DNA from: Nitrospira sp. SG-bin1 | GTDB lineage: Bacteria; Nitrospirota; Nitrospiria; Nitrospirales; Nitrospiraceae | Assembly (NCBI GenBank): GCA_002083365.1 | Contig: LVWS01000033.1 | Location: forward strand, 310,001-374,000 | Length of the DNA stretch: 64,000 bases | Reading direction: 5' to 3' | Shown: one piece after another, positions 1 through 7,478 of the stretch | How the letters are laid out: each line of letters starts with the position of its first letter | Position numbering within the stretch: position 1 is the stretch's first letter | The notes under the pieces: generated by a model | What the model was told of the DNA's origin: nothing | Seen by the model: only the letters and a program-made list of their open reading frames with translations | Database searches by the model: none | Translations under genes and position numbers: made by a program

Positions 1-1247
1 ACCCTGGCCGGCGCTGTCATCCGTTTATCCAACATCCGCATGTGATCGCCGATCTCCTCGACCATGTCCGGGACTTCCGATCCGCCGACCACTTCATGAC
101 GCAGCCGTTTAAAGATGTTCAGCACCGCATCAGCCGCTTTCTGAACCGGGGCCACGATCGCCATGAGCTTGTCGGACAGCCACATCTTTATGGCTTCGAC
201 CATGCCCGTGACAGTTTCGATGACCGATTGCTTGAGCCTGGTAAAATTCGCCGCGATGGCGCCGACAGCCCCTACGATCCCCGTGACGATCGCCCCGCCG
301 ACCATGAGCGGCCCGAGCCCTGCCGACACCGCCACCATGAAGGCGCCTATGGTCGCAATGATCGGCCCTGATGCGGCAAACGCCACCGCGAAGATCGTGA
401 TCGCTTGCTGCGTTCCGGCGTCGAGTCCCTGCCACCACCGATTGAACGCGCCGAGGGTTTGCGTCAACACGTCGATGACCTCGCGCAATGGCCCGGCAAA
501 CGTCGAGGCAATCGTGCGGCTGAACCCGGCCATGGTCCGCCCGAGGTCGCCGAAGCTATCGTCAAGCTGTTGTGCCGAGGCTAGGGCGCCACTTGCCAGC
601 ACCAAGCCGAGGGCTTCCGCCTGTTGTCCTGATTTTTGAAACCCATCCGCCACCTCACCCAAAATCGGCACCAGGCTCAGGCCGTCTCGCCCGAAGGTAT
701 CCACCAGGGCGGCGTTTCTCAGGAGGGGATCTTGGATTTTGGCGATTGCGCCCGCGAGTGTCAGAAACACTTGCTCCGGATTTTTGTCGCGCAACGCATC
801 GACGCTCAAACCGATCTTGTCCAGGTTGTCCAGCGCTCCCTTCTCACTGGCGAAGGCATCCGCCGTCAGGGTTGACAGTTTTTTGAATCCCGGAATGAGA
901 TCATTCACCGACAGGTTGACGCGGCTCAGCGCGAAGTCCCATTTTTGGATGGTCTCTTGGGAGATGCCGGTCTGTTGGGAGAGGATTTCGATATTCTCGG
1001 CAAATGACCCCAGCTCTTTCGCCGCCGCGAGCCCTAAAGCTCCCAGCGCCGCGGCCGTCGCGGTAATCTGGCCGCCCACCTTCAGAAAGCCCATCCCCAT
1101 ATTGCGTAGGCCGGATTGCGCCTCATCGAAGTGACGACTCGCTGATTCTGTCGACCCCATGAAACTCTTGATTGCGTCATCCGCCACCTTCAGCGCCTTC
1201 AGCAGTGGATTGTTGTCTGCAACTAGCTCCAGAGCAATTCGATTCAT
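1..1247 (-). CDS. Phage tail tape-measure protein, C-terminus cut by window edge
   Basis: An open frame runs from ATG at 1247 to the left edge without a stop (415 codons seen). The start has a good ribosome site (AAGGAGAGGG just upstream). The protein begins MNRIALELVADNN and has long Ala-rich amphipathic helices, for example around residues 52-70, typical of tape-measure proteins. A segment of small hydrophobic residues (about residues 280-330) resembles the membrane-interacting region of this family. In siphophages this protein sets tail length and guides DNA ejection. It is the last gene visible in the minus-strand series and lies directly downstream of the small terminase genes, which is unusual because head and tail-tube genes should intervene. 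Confidence 0.85.
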   Translation of the reverse strand, partial: MNRIALELVADNNPLLKALKVADDAIKSFMGSTESASRHFDEAQSGLRNMGMGFLKVGGQITATAAALGALGLAAAKELGSFAENIEILSQQTGISQETIQKWDFALSRVNLSVNDLIPGFKKLSTLTADAFASEKGALDNLDKIGLSVDALRDKNPEQVFLTLAGAIAKIQDPLLRNAALVDTFGRDGLSLVPILGEVADGFQKSGQQAEALGLVLASGALASAQQLDDSFGDLGRTMAGFSRTIASTFAGPLREVIDVLTQTLGAFNRWWQGLDAGTQQAITIFAVAFAASGPIIATIGAFMVAVSAGLGPLMVGGAIVTGIVGAVGAIAANFTRLKQSVIETVTGMVEAIKMWLSDKLMAIVAPVQKAADAVLNIFKRLRHEVVGGSEVPDMVEEIGDHMRMLDKRMTAPAR

Positions 1248-1290
1248 ATCCCTCTCCTTGATGGCCTACGCGAAAAGCTTACTGATCCTC

Positions 1291-1344
1291 TCAGATCTTC
1301 CTGTTGGCATCGCCAGTGAGTTCGAGCGCCAGTCTATTGGCCAT
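1291..1344 (-). pseudogene. 17-codon remnant resembling the tape-measure N-terminus
   Basis: Between the small terminase and the tape-measure gene, an ATG at 1344 with a good ribosome site (AAAGGAG) opens a 17-codon frame, MANRLALELTGDANRKI, then stops. It resembles the start of the downstream tape-measure protein (MNRIALELVADNN). It could be the 5' stump of a second tape-measure gene left at a deletion junction, or a short leader peptide. The similarity covers only about 12 residues, so the call is tentative. Confidence 0.45.
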
Positions 1345-1357
1345 CTGTCTCCTTTCG

Positions 1358-1843
1358 TCAGCTATTTAAGAACCGAGCAATCCCCGGCAATTCTGTTTGA
1401 TTGCCGTCCGGCAACCGCTGTACCCGAGGACCCTGCGTCGGTGTCGCGCCCAAATCGTTGAGGCACTTCCGATAGCCGGCCAGGGCCTCGGCACGCTGTC
1501 TAATTTGCGGGTATTCTCTGATCATGCGGCTACCCGACTCGGTAACTGTCTCGTACGTTTCGCCATTTTTTTCGATGAATTGTTGTGCCCGCCGGTACTG
1601 TGCGAAGTATTGGCACGCCACGAGCACGATCCCGAAATGGGCAGGGCTAAGAATGCCGCTTTCGTCGGCCAGCTCCCGAACGAGCTCATCCCATTGCGCT
1701 GCGGCCTCAGCATCCAACCAACTCGGCTTTGATGGGGCCCCAGCTTCAAATGGCGCGTCGCTTGTTCGGACACGCGATCGATCCGGGCGGTGCGTCCCTT
1801 GTAAAATTTTCAGATTGTTTGGTTTAGGACGTCGTCCAGGCAT
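1358..1843 (-). CDS. Phage terminase small subunit, P27 family
   Basis: The 161-residue protein starts MPGRRPKPNNLKILQGTHR, the typical opening of P27-type small terminases. These proteins recognise phage DNA and load the large terminase for packaging. The rest is helical (WDELVRELADESGILSPAH, then a long helix pair). An upstream in-frame start at 1900 would add 19 residues, but the family motif begins at 1843. The start lies one base after the stop of the preceding gene, so translational coupling is likely. The large terminase that normally follows is missing; the next substantial gene is the tape-measure protein. Confidence 0.8.
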   Translation of the reverse strand: MPGRRPKPNNLKILQGTHRPDRSRVRTSDAPFEAGAPSKPSWLDAEAAAQWDELVRELADESGILSPAHFGIVLVACQYFAQYRRAQQFIEKNGETYETVTESGSRMIREYPQIRQRAEALAGYRKCLNDLGATPTQGPRVQRLPDGNQTELPGIARFLNS

Positions 1844-1844
1844 C

Positions 1845-2189
1845 CTACATGCCTCCGTTCTGGCGAGATGGCCGCACGGTTGCGGACGTGTGAGGCTCAA
1901 CTAAAAGATCGCGGCACACCTCACGATATTGCGCGACACAAGCGGCGTGTGACTCGGCCATTTCCTCGGTGCGTCCGTGCCGGGTCATCTCTTGATTCAA
2001 TCGCTGCATCGTCTCGAATATCCCAGCTGCAAGACCAATCATTGAACCCCAGGCGGGCGAGAGCTGGTTTCGCGCTGCCAGCGTCGTGCAGATGCGCGTC
2101 CACTCTGCATCGGCGGCCGACCCTTCTTCGATCGAGTCCGGTTTGTCCGGCCAACCCTCCTTGAATGGCCAGGTCTTACCTCGTGACAT
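1845..2189 (-). CDS. P27-like small terminase-related protein
   Basis: A 114-residue protein starting MSRGKTWPFKEGWPDKP. The core (EWTRICTTLAARNQLSPAWGSMI and the following helices) follows the pattern of the P27 small terminase seen in the next gene: a Trp-containing helix, a 'xLSPAx' turn and two long helices. Two adjacent P27-like proteins could be an ancient duplication, or one could be a different DNA-binding packaging factor. The short basic N-terminus differs from the next gene. The stop (TAG) sits one base before the next ATG. The assignment rests on pattern resemblance only. Confidence 0.5.
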   Translation of the reverse strand: MSRGKTWPFKEGWPDKPDSIEEGSAADAEWTRICTTLAARNQLSPAWGSMIGLAAGIFETMQRLNQEMTRHGRTEEMAESHAACVAQYREVCRDLLVEPHTSATVRPSRQNGGM

Positions 2190-2297
2190 AGCTTCTCCTA
2201 GGGCTTTTTCTTTTTTTCATTTTGCCAGCGCATGCGCTGAGGGAAGACGGTCGGTCTACGCTGAAAACCTGTAGAGATTTTGACCCCCTACCCCCTC

Positions 2298-2642
2298 TCA
2301 TTGTCTACGTTTCTCCAATCCAGTCTTGATGTTGTGACAATGATTGCATAGGGCCTGCAGGTTGTACTCGTCGTCAGTCCCACCCTTGACCTTTGGTCGA
2401 ATATGATCCACTAGCACAGATCTGCTCCTTAGGCACAAACGACAGAAGGGATGGCGTTTCAAATACTCGGCCCGCTTCTTTCTCCATTGCCGATCGTACC
2501 CTCTCTGAGCCGAGCTCCCGCGGCGATCGTCATACAGCCGTGGCTTCTCCGCCGGCGGCAGGGCAGGCCGACGATGCACCGCACAGGGGCCTAACACCGG
2601 GCATCCGGCAACCGGACAGGGACGCTTCGGCAGCATCGGCAT
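2298..2642 (-). CDS. HNH endonuclease
   Basis: A 114-residue protein with an HNH fold: CRLCLRSRSVLVDHIRP, then GGTDDEYNLQALCNHCHNIKT. Two CxxC pairs bind the structural zinc, and the DH pair plus the Asn and CHN motif form the beta-beta-alpha metal active site. An N-terminal CPVAGCPVLGPC stretch may hold a second metal. HNH nucleases of this size often sit beside phage terminase genes, where they assist DNA packaging by nicking. The start overlaps the upstream stop as TAATG, so the two genes are probably translated together. Confidence 0.85.
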   Translation of the reverse strand: MPMLPKRPCPVAGCPVLGPCAVHRRPALPPAEKPRLYDDRRGSSAQRGYDRQWRKKRAEYLKRHPFCRLCLRSRSVLVDHIRPKVKGGTDDEYNLQALCNHCHNIKTGLEKRRQ

Positions 2643-3556
2643 TAGGCAGATCCTTTGCGATCGGTAGAAAAGCTGAACGCATCTCGGCCCAGAATCTTCG
2701 AGAGCGCCGCTGCTGCTTCAGGAGGACATTCGGCCAGTGTCTTTTCCACAGGCGGCGCTGGTTGAAAAGCCTTGGGTCCCACCACCGGCGCCCGAATTAC
2801 TCGCGTCTTCCACTGCGTACGAAGGACTTGGTAGTCTCGAAGCAGGAGCGTCGTCGGGTGTCCGGCTTGCAGATACAGCGGCTTTTCTAGACTGACGTAA
2901 AACTCCGCCACGGCCGGCGCCTCCTCTGATCCGAGGCAATCAACGAGCCTGCACAGATCCACGTTCATGCGAGCATCACGAACGGGATCGATGCCATATC
3001 GCTTGTAGTACCCCTTCCGATATCCTTCCCAGGTGGCAGCACTCTTAGCCAGGCGCCGGAGCGAGGTCCCCTCGTCACCGGCAATTCTTTCTTTGGGTTC
3101 AGATACCGGATCAAGATTCTTATCTGAGGGTGTCATAGCTATGACACCCTCCCCCTGACATAGCTGTGTCACCCTGGAGGGTGTCACTCTCGACACCCTC
3201 CCCATGTCATTTCCGACATGGTCCATATTGCTTTTGGCCTTTTGAGGGAGGGCGTCGTTTCTGACGCCCTCACCGCAATAGGTAGTAGTCATGTGCAAGA
3301 GGTAACAGTTCGACGTTTGACGGCCAGAATCAGTATGGCGAGGAACAATCGAAACCAGCTTGGCTTGCTCGAGCCAGCGAAGGTAACGCTGAATCATCCG
3401 CTTGCCCATAGGAGCGCAATTCTCTTCGAGCAACTTGAGGGATGGATAGGCATTCTCGCCATTCTTGTTTGCATTATTCGCCACCGCTAACAGGACGACC
3501 TTGGGCCCGGCCGGAACAGGCTGCCTAAACGCCCACATCATGGCCTCCACGCTCAT
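2642..3556 (-). CDS. Phage replication-organiser-like protein with winged-helix N-terminus
   Basis: About 304 residues from MSVEAMMW (an in-frame start 12 bases upstream is also possible). The first 85 residues form a winged-helix domain of the helix-turn-helix_36 type (KVVLLAVANNANKNGENAYP, SLKLLEENCAPMGKRMIQRYL). This is common in phage replication initiators and helicase loaders, including lambda O-like proteins. A low-complexity linker (about residues 96-144) is encoded by DNA packed with inverted repeats. The C-terminal half (YYKRYGIDPVRDARMNVDLC onward) is helical and has no motif I can name. It lies just upstream of the HNH gene. The role in DNA replication is inferred from the domain and the embedded repeats. 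Confidence 0.6.
   Translation of the reverse strand: MSVEAMMWAFRQPVPAGPKVVLLAVANNANKNGENAYPSLKLLEENCAPMGKRMIQRYLRWLEQAKLVSIVPRHTDSGRQTSNCYLLHMTTTYCGEGVRNDALPQKAKSNMDHVGNDMGRVSRVTPSRVTQLCQGEGVIAMTPSDKNLDPVSEPKERIAGDEGTSLRRLAKSAATWEGYRKGYYKRYGIDPVRDARMNVDLCRLVDCLGSEEAPAVAEFYVSLEKPLYLQAGHPTTLLLRDYQVLRTQWKTRVIRAPVVGPKAFQPAPPVEKTLAECPPEAAAALSKILGRDAFSFSTDRKGSA
3126..3271. repeat. Array of five inverted repeats inside the replication gene; candidate iteron origin
   Basis: Five dyads follow each other. 3126-3151 is a 26-bp perfect palindrome with arms GAGGGTGTCATAG. 3156-3171 is near-perfect (TGACATAG/CTGTGTCA). 3177-3200 has arms GAGGGTGTC and GACACCCTC around 6 nt. 3202-3221 has arms CCATGTC and GACATGG around 6 nt. 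3248-3271 has arms GAGGGCGTC and GACGCCCTC around 6 nt. Centre-to-centre distances are 25, 25, 23 and 48 bases, close to multiples of about 24. The array lies in the linker-coding part of a replication-type gene, as the lambda origin lies inside gene O. Confidence 0.7.
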
Positions 3557-3604
3557 AGAACAACACACGACGAGATGGTCGAGACCACACGACCATGTTC
3601 CACC

Positions 3605-3979
3605 CTACGCGCGTACGTCATCGCCATTTCTTTCGTAGTCCGGGATAGGATTGTCGATGCCGCCAACACGCCCAGCTCGGATTGAGGACGCTTCATCAAA
3701 TGTGAATAGGCCGCGTTCTTCACTCAAATCGATCAGTTTCATAACGTCAATGAACGCCGGCCGAACCTCGATGTGGGCCAGATGTTCATAGAGGGGCTGT
3801 TGATCAGGGGGTAGAGCGCGAAACACACGCTCCATATGATCGAATGCAAAAACCGTCATCCGCAAGAGCATCAGGCTTTGCCGCGCTGCAAACCTGGGAA
3901 CCGCGTCACTCGGCGGCTTCTGCACCTCACGCTGAGGCGTTGTCCCATCGGACCGCTTTGCCTTCCTGATCGTCCACAC
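3605..3979 (-). CDS. Hypothetical phage protein
   Basis: A 124-residue protein that I do not recognise. It starts at GTG (3979) with a strong ribosome site (GGAGGAGG, six bases before the start). The N-terminus is basic and polar (MWTIRKAKRSDGTTPQREVQ) and the remainder is predicted helical, with an acidic C-terminus. No membrane segment, cysteine motif or known catalytic signature is seen. It lies between the prohead protease and the replication-like gene on the same strand. Confidence 0.6.
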   Translation of the reverse strand: MWTIRKAKRSDGTTPQREVQKPPSDAVPRFAARQSLMLLRMTVFAFDHMERVFRALPPDQQPLYEHLAHIEVRPAFIDVMKLIDLSEERGLFTFDEASSIRAGRVGGIDNPIPDYERNGDDVRA

Positions 3980-4012
3980 AATGAACCTCCTCCGGCATGG
4001 TGCTGAATAACG

Positions 4013-4837
4013 CTACGCCGCCTCGATCTTGGCATTGAGATAGTCATAGAGCCAGCGCCCGGCTCGCTGGCTCTCAGATGGCTCCCACAACAAGCGATCC
4101 AGTTCCAACCGTCGTAAATCAATTTCCAACTGTCGAAACCGCCGTTCATCGCGCGCATGGTCTTCTTGAATAATGTCGAGCAGACGGCGCCGACCTGCGA
4201 TCAGGTCTGACGTGCCGTCAGGCCAATTTCCAGACAGTGGAAGATCAACAATCTCATTCAGCAATCGCAGCCGGCGCATCGCGAGTGACGGCTCATACAC
4301 GCCGTGAGCGGTCTCGCTATGGCCGCTGAGAAAGCTCTGATGGCTCCGCACCGCGACATCCGTATCCGGATACGCCGGATAGGTCACCACGCTGACATCG
4401 AACAGGCGCACTTTAAGTAGCGTGCGGACATCCGGCCTGCCATGCATCCCGCGTTCCCATCGATCCGTAATCGTCTGAAACCCGAAGCTCATCTGAGAAA
4501 TATCGCCGCGTCTGGTGCTTTCCAAAATATCGTGCGCGTACGAGGTTTTGGGGGGCGTAATGGTTGAGAGCAGCCCGTGGCTGTCCTCTTGTAGCTGTAA
4601 GGTGCCGCTGAGATTCCGGCCGAGAATCAGTGTCGGCTCGTGATTCACCAAGGCGCGTACGTCATCTGGTCGGGCAATCGATTCTGCAAATGCTCCAGGA
4701 GCGATCCGCTCGATGAAGCTGCCATCCAGCAACTCGCTGTCACGGTTGAAGACGGCGGCATAGCCCACCAGCTTTGGCGCACCGCCGGCTGATCGCAAGG
4801 TCATTTTCGATCCGAGGATTCGTCGTTCGCTACTCAC
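4013..4837 (-). CDS. HK97-family prohead (capsid maturation) protease
   Basis: A 274-residue protein with the usual order of HK97 prohead proteases: an N-terminal strand with GYAAVFNRDSELLDG, then IERIAPGAFAESI, a NHEP motif (catalytic His, near residue 65), LESTRRGDISQMSFGF (catalytic Ser region) and VRLFDVSVVTYPAYPDTDV. These enzymes cleave scaffold segments of the capsid protein during head maturation. The C-terminal 90 residues are an extra helical domain rich in Arg and Leu, which could be a scaffold-like extension. The major capsid gene that normally follows is absent; an unknown gene and a replication-type gene follow instead. Confidence 0.88.
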   Translation of the reverse strand: MSSERRILGSKMTLRSAGGAPKLVGYAAVFNRDSELLDGSFIERIAPGAFAESIARPDDVRALVNHEPTLILGRNLSGTLQLQEDSHGLLSTITPPKTSYAHDILESTRRGDISQMSFGFQTITDRWERGMHGRPDVRTLLKVRLFDVSVVTYPAYPDTDVAVRSHQSFLSGHSETAHGVYEPSLAMRRLRLLNEIVDLPLSGNWPDGTSDLIAGRRRLLDIIQEDHARDERRFRQLEIDLRRLELDRLLWEPSESQRAGRWLYDYLNAKIEAA

Positions 4838-4849
4838 GGCACACCTCCT

Positions 4850-5512
4850 TTAATCTTCAGGGTCAAAGCTTGGCACGCCGTTGATGATCCGATGGTGCTC
4901 CACAGGGGAGATGTCGCCGGCATCGAGGAATTCGTTCAGAATCCTCCGCCACACTGAGTTCTCCTGTTTGGGGTCCCCCCAGTATGGCCACGGCGAAAGT
5001 CCTGCGGGACTGAATGCTACGTTATAGCCGAGCAGGAAGCGCTCTTCATTGATGGCCGCAATATCACTATTCGCACCCTGCAGTTGCAGCATGGCAGCCA
5101 GCACACGCCGGCGTGCCGTCCTCACAATAGGGCGCTGTTCCTCCGCTGTGACCGCCGAAAGTTTGTACCGAATTGATTCGAGCCTCTTCTCGGCTTCTTG
5201 AATCGCCAACGTCAGCGCATTGATTTTCAGATTCAGGTCATCAAGCACTTTGCCTAGATGCGGGCGCGCGGCGATATCGACCGAATCGACTCCGGTCATA
5301 TATTGCTCCGCAATGACCTCGACTCGCGGCTGGCGCCATGCATTGAGGCGATCGATCGCGTCTGTCTTTTCTTTCGAAAGCCGGTTGCGCTCGCCCTTCA
5401 GCTTATTGACGAGATCTTCTTGCGTCCGAAATTCAGGAAACGCGGAAATCGGCTGCAGACTCACTTGAGGCGGTACACTCTCTTTTTTCTTCTCAAAGAG
5501 CGGAACTCTCAT
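4850..5512 (-). CDS. Hypothetical phage protein with coiled coil
   Basis: About 220 residues from MRVPLFEKKKESV, chosen because CAGGAGGAGAG stands upstream of that ATG. Residues about 30-120 are long charged helices with heptad-like spacing (EDLVNKLKGERNRLSKEK, LNLKINALTLAIQEAEKRL), suggesting a coiled coil. The C-terminal part (GYNVAFSPAGLSPWPYWGDP, ISPVEHHRIINGVPSFDPED) is globular and aromatic. I do not recognise the family. The position directly before the prohead protease suggests a head-related or assembly role, but that is only context. The start overlaps the preceding 53-residue gene by 20 bases. Confidence 0.6.
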   Translation of the reverse strand: MRVPLFEKKKESVPPQVSLQPISAFPEFRTQEDLVNKLKGERNRLSKEKTDAIDRLNAWRQPRVEVIAEQYMTGVDSVDIAARPHLGKVLDDLNLKINALTLAIQEAEKRLESIRYKLSAVTAEEQRPIVRTARRRVLAAMLQLQGANSDIAAINEERFLLGYNVAFSPAGLSPWPYWGDPKQENSVWRRILNEFLDAGDISPVEHHRIINGVPSFDPED

Positions 5513-5654
5513 AATTGCTCTCCTCCTGTAATGAATGGTCCTGGTTGAAGTAGCGATCCTGATGAAAATGGGCCTCCAGCTCATTCATGAAGGCCCGACC
5601 TGCCTGCTCCATGGTTGTGTGTCCGCTCTCGGATGGAAGCGTCGGCGATCTCAT
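5493..5654 (-). CDS. Small hypothetical protein (53 residues)
   Basis: ATG at 5654 overlaps the stop of the preceding membrane-protein gene as ATGA, and its 3' end overlaps the next gene by 20 bases. This packing argues that it is a real, coupled gene. The product (MRSPTLPSESGHTTMEQAGR start) is polar, His/Glu/Gln-rich and probably helical. No family is recognised. Confidence 0.5.
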   Translation of the reverse strand: MRSPTLPSESGHTTMEQAGRAFMNELEAHFHQDRYFNQDHSLQEESNYESSAL

Positions 5655-5911
5655 GATTTCCCCGCGCTGGGCACGCCAAAGACGATCATGCCGAGTAAGA
5701 GTGACCCCAGAACAAGGCACGCGGTCCCTGCTCCCCAGAGGAGCGCCGCGCCGATAGTGATGAGAGCAAGCGCGGACAACAGAATGACATCGAGCAGGTC
5801 GATGGACGCTCGAACCGCAGCAACGACCGGGCTTAGTTGCCGAAGGTGACTCCCCAACCAACGCATGGCGTGTGTCGCGTACATCATGATGGAATGACGG
5901 ACTAGCATCAT
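5651..5911 (-). CDS. Small two-helix membrane protein
   Basis: An 86-residue protein with an amphipathic N-terminal part and two hydrophobic segments, near residues 37-58 (SIDLLDVILLSALALITIGA) and 59-80 (ACLVLGSLLLGMIVFGV). The start ATG at 5911 overlaps the stop of the upstream XRE gene as ATGA, and its own stop overlaps the next gene the same way. Membrane topology and early-gene position could fit superinfection exclusion or holin-like roles, but the sequence does not show which. Confidence 0.6.
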   Translation of the reverse strand: MMLVRHSIMMYATHAMRWLGSHLRQLSPVVAAVRASIDLLDVILLSALALITIGAALLWGAGTACLVLGSLLLGMIVFGVPSAGKS

Positions 5912-6129
5912 GCCGCCGGCGGTGAATCGGATTGACCGGCGTCCGGCCAGATCGCCTTTACCTCGACGCCGAGAGCTGCGGCAATCCGCTCTTTCGTTTG
6001 TGGACGAGGCTCATAGCCATGGACCTCTATTAAATTTAGAGTCCCTACAGCTACACCAGAACGAACAGCGATCGCGGCCTGTGCAAGACCTCGTTCATGT
6101 CTGATTGATCTCAACCTGTGAATGTTCAT
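5908..6129 (-). CDS. XRE/Cro-CI-type HTH regulator
   Basis: About 73 residues from MNIHRLRSIRHERGLAQAAI, a compact lambda-repressor-like helix-turn-helix (LRSIRHERGLAQAAIAVRSG, then VAVGTLNLIEVHGYEPRPQT and RIAAALGVEVKAIWP). Such single-domain regulators act as Cro- or CI-like switches. A start six codons further upstream is possible. It heads a run of coupled genes (membrane protein, 53-residue protein, coiled-coil protein, protease). A 24-bp inverted repeat lies just upstream at 6197-6220 and could be its operator. Confidence 0.75.
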   Translation of the reverse strand: MNIHRLRSIRHERGLAQAAIAVRSGVAVGTLNLIEVHGYEPRPQTKERIAAALGVEVKAIWPDAGQSDSPPAA

Positions 6130-6196
6130 ATGCACCCCCTTCACCATAGGCTGTGGTGCAATAGAATTTAGAGAAGGAGGAGGAAGAAGGCGAAAT

Positions 6197-6220
6197 CTAT
6201 AAAACGTAGGCGTTTTATAG
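6197..6220. promoter_or_regulatory. 24-bp inverted repeat upstream of the XRE gene
   Basis: Perfect 10-bp arms CTATAAAACG and CGTTTTATAG flank TAGG. It lies between the end of one minus-strand gene (6230) and the start of the XRE gene (6129). It could be an operator for the regulator or a stem-loop ending the upstream transcript. No T-run follows on either strand, so an operator is somewhat more likely. Confidence 0.5.
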
Positions 6221-6229
6221 GAGGAGGAA

Positions 6230-7114
6230 TTACTTTCTTCTGTCGAGTTTAGCCGTCAGATATCTTTTCCGTGTACTACTTGCTCCGCTTTGTGCTCTCG
6301 CCTCTGCAAGCAGTTTTTCATAGGACTTTATGGATAGCGTCCCGCCTATCTGAGGAGCTAGCCGTTGACTCACTGCCATTATCAGTTCCCTGTCCAGCCC
6401 GGTATGGGATCTAAGCTCATCTATAAACGAGTCGAGAATCATCTTTTTTGCTAGGGCTGGAATGCCTGGACGCCCACCCCTTTTTTTTAAAGGCACGTTA
6501 GAAATCATGGGATAGGGATATCTTAAAGAAGCGTAGGCTCGTGCCGCAGCTTCAGTGAGATCTCTCATTCCAACTGTTGATCTGGCCGTTATGTGCACTT
6601 CCGAGACGTGTGCACTTCGTCGCTGATGGAGCAAATTGCCGAGCGGTTTAAATTCTGATTTAACAATCGGCACAACCAGGCCTTGGGGAGGACATGAGGC
6701 TGCGGCCAAATCTGGCCTATCATCAGTTTGTTTCCAATTAAGTAGCACGGATGAAACCCAATAACAGGCCGTCCTGTTGTCTACATCAAATTGCCACCGT
6801 AAACACCACTTCTCGCATAGCTTTATTACATCTATTTCGAATTGTATTCGAACAGTTGGACCATGGATCATTAGCCGTTTGGTTTGGCACTCCTCAAGGA
6901 AAGTAACACAGGAAGAACTAATATGACGCCATAATCTTTCCGCAACCCGACGGGCTATCTCGCGCCATTCCTCTTGATATTTCAGATAGTGTTTAAGGTA
7001 ACGTTCCGGATATCTAATTTTTAGTTGACGCAAATCTTCTACGAAAGAATCATCGCTGCCGAGCGCCGCCAATTCCTTCCGAAGGTTCTCATTGCTCTTG
7101 GTAAACTTATCCAT
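6230..7114 (-). CDS. Hypothetical protein of the prophage
   Basis: About 294 residues from MDKFTKSNENLRKELAALGS. A longer frame starting at TTG 7231 exists, but its extra 39 residues look non-protein-like. The N-terminal half is helical and charged (SFVEDLRQLKIRYPERYLKH). The middle holds a WQFDVDNRTACYWVSSVLLN segment. The C-terminus is basic with KKRGGRPGIPALAKKMILDS followed by a helical segment and a Lys/Arg tail, which suggests nucleic-acid binding. I do not recognise a family. It follows the pair of small paralogous genes and precedes the XRE regulator. Confidence 0.55.
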   Translation of the reverse strand: MDKFTKSNENLRKELAALGSDDSFVEDLRQLKIRYPERYLKHYLKYQEEWREIARRVAERLWRHISSSCVTFLEECQTKRLMIHGPTVRIQFEIDVIKLCEKWCLRWQFDVDNRTACYWVSSVLLNWKQTDDRPDLAAASCPPQGLVVPIVKSEFKPLGNLLHQRRSAHVSEVHITARSTVGMRDLTEAAARAYASLRYPYPMISNVPLKKRGGRPGIPALAKKMILDSFIDELRSHTGLDRELIMAVSQRLAPQIGGTLSIKSYEKLLAEARAQSGASSTRKRYLTAKLDRRK

Positions 7115-7234
7115 GATCCTCAAAAATTTCAGATGACAACTGCATGCGACTGGCAGGAGACGCCCGCCGGCTGGTTCATGAGGCCCGCCATTGCCCCGCA
7201 GAACGCTAACCCGCCAGGCGGGAAAGATCAACCG

Positions 7235-7450
7235 CTAGACAGCCCTCAGCCTGCGCCGTGGCGCCGTTCCCTCGACCCGGGTGAACACCACACGAGCGAG
7301 GAACGCTGTAGGACTGGGACAACGACGTTTAAACAGCCTGAACGCTTGTTCCCCTTGGTTTCTGTCACTGAACAGCAGCCCCAACGGTTCCCAGTCGCCA
7401 TCGGGACTCACATCACACACCTGATACAAAACTTGAGATCGTGGCATCAT
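7235..7450 (-). CDS. Small hypothetical protein, paralogue of the next gene upstream
   Basis: A 71-residue protein of compact alpha/beta appearance. It shares the pattern F(K/R)RR.PS..AF..R...TRV.....R..AV with the adjacent 68-residue protein at 7479-7685, so the two are a diverged tandem duplication. Both begin with an aromatic strand (LYQVCDVSPDGDW here, IYYEICTEDQDGF there). No named family is recognised. The size and charge fit phage host-takeover or anti-defence proteins, but nothing in the sequence proves that. Confidence 0.6.
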   Translation of the reverse strand: MMPRSQVLYQVCDVSPDGDWEPLGLLFSDRNQGEQAFRLFKRRCPSPTAFLARVVFTRVEGTAPRRRLRAV

Positions 7451-7478
7451 CCACCATTCCTTTCTAGCCTTGATCCAG

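Noticed and set aside
3126..3271. CRISPR array
   Set aside because: The repeated units are dyads of varying sequence without unique spacers, and they lie inside a coding frame.
6197..6220. Rho-independent terminator
   Set aside because: The stem is AT-rich and not followed by a T-run on either strand; operator preferred.
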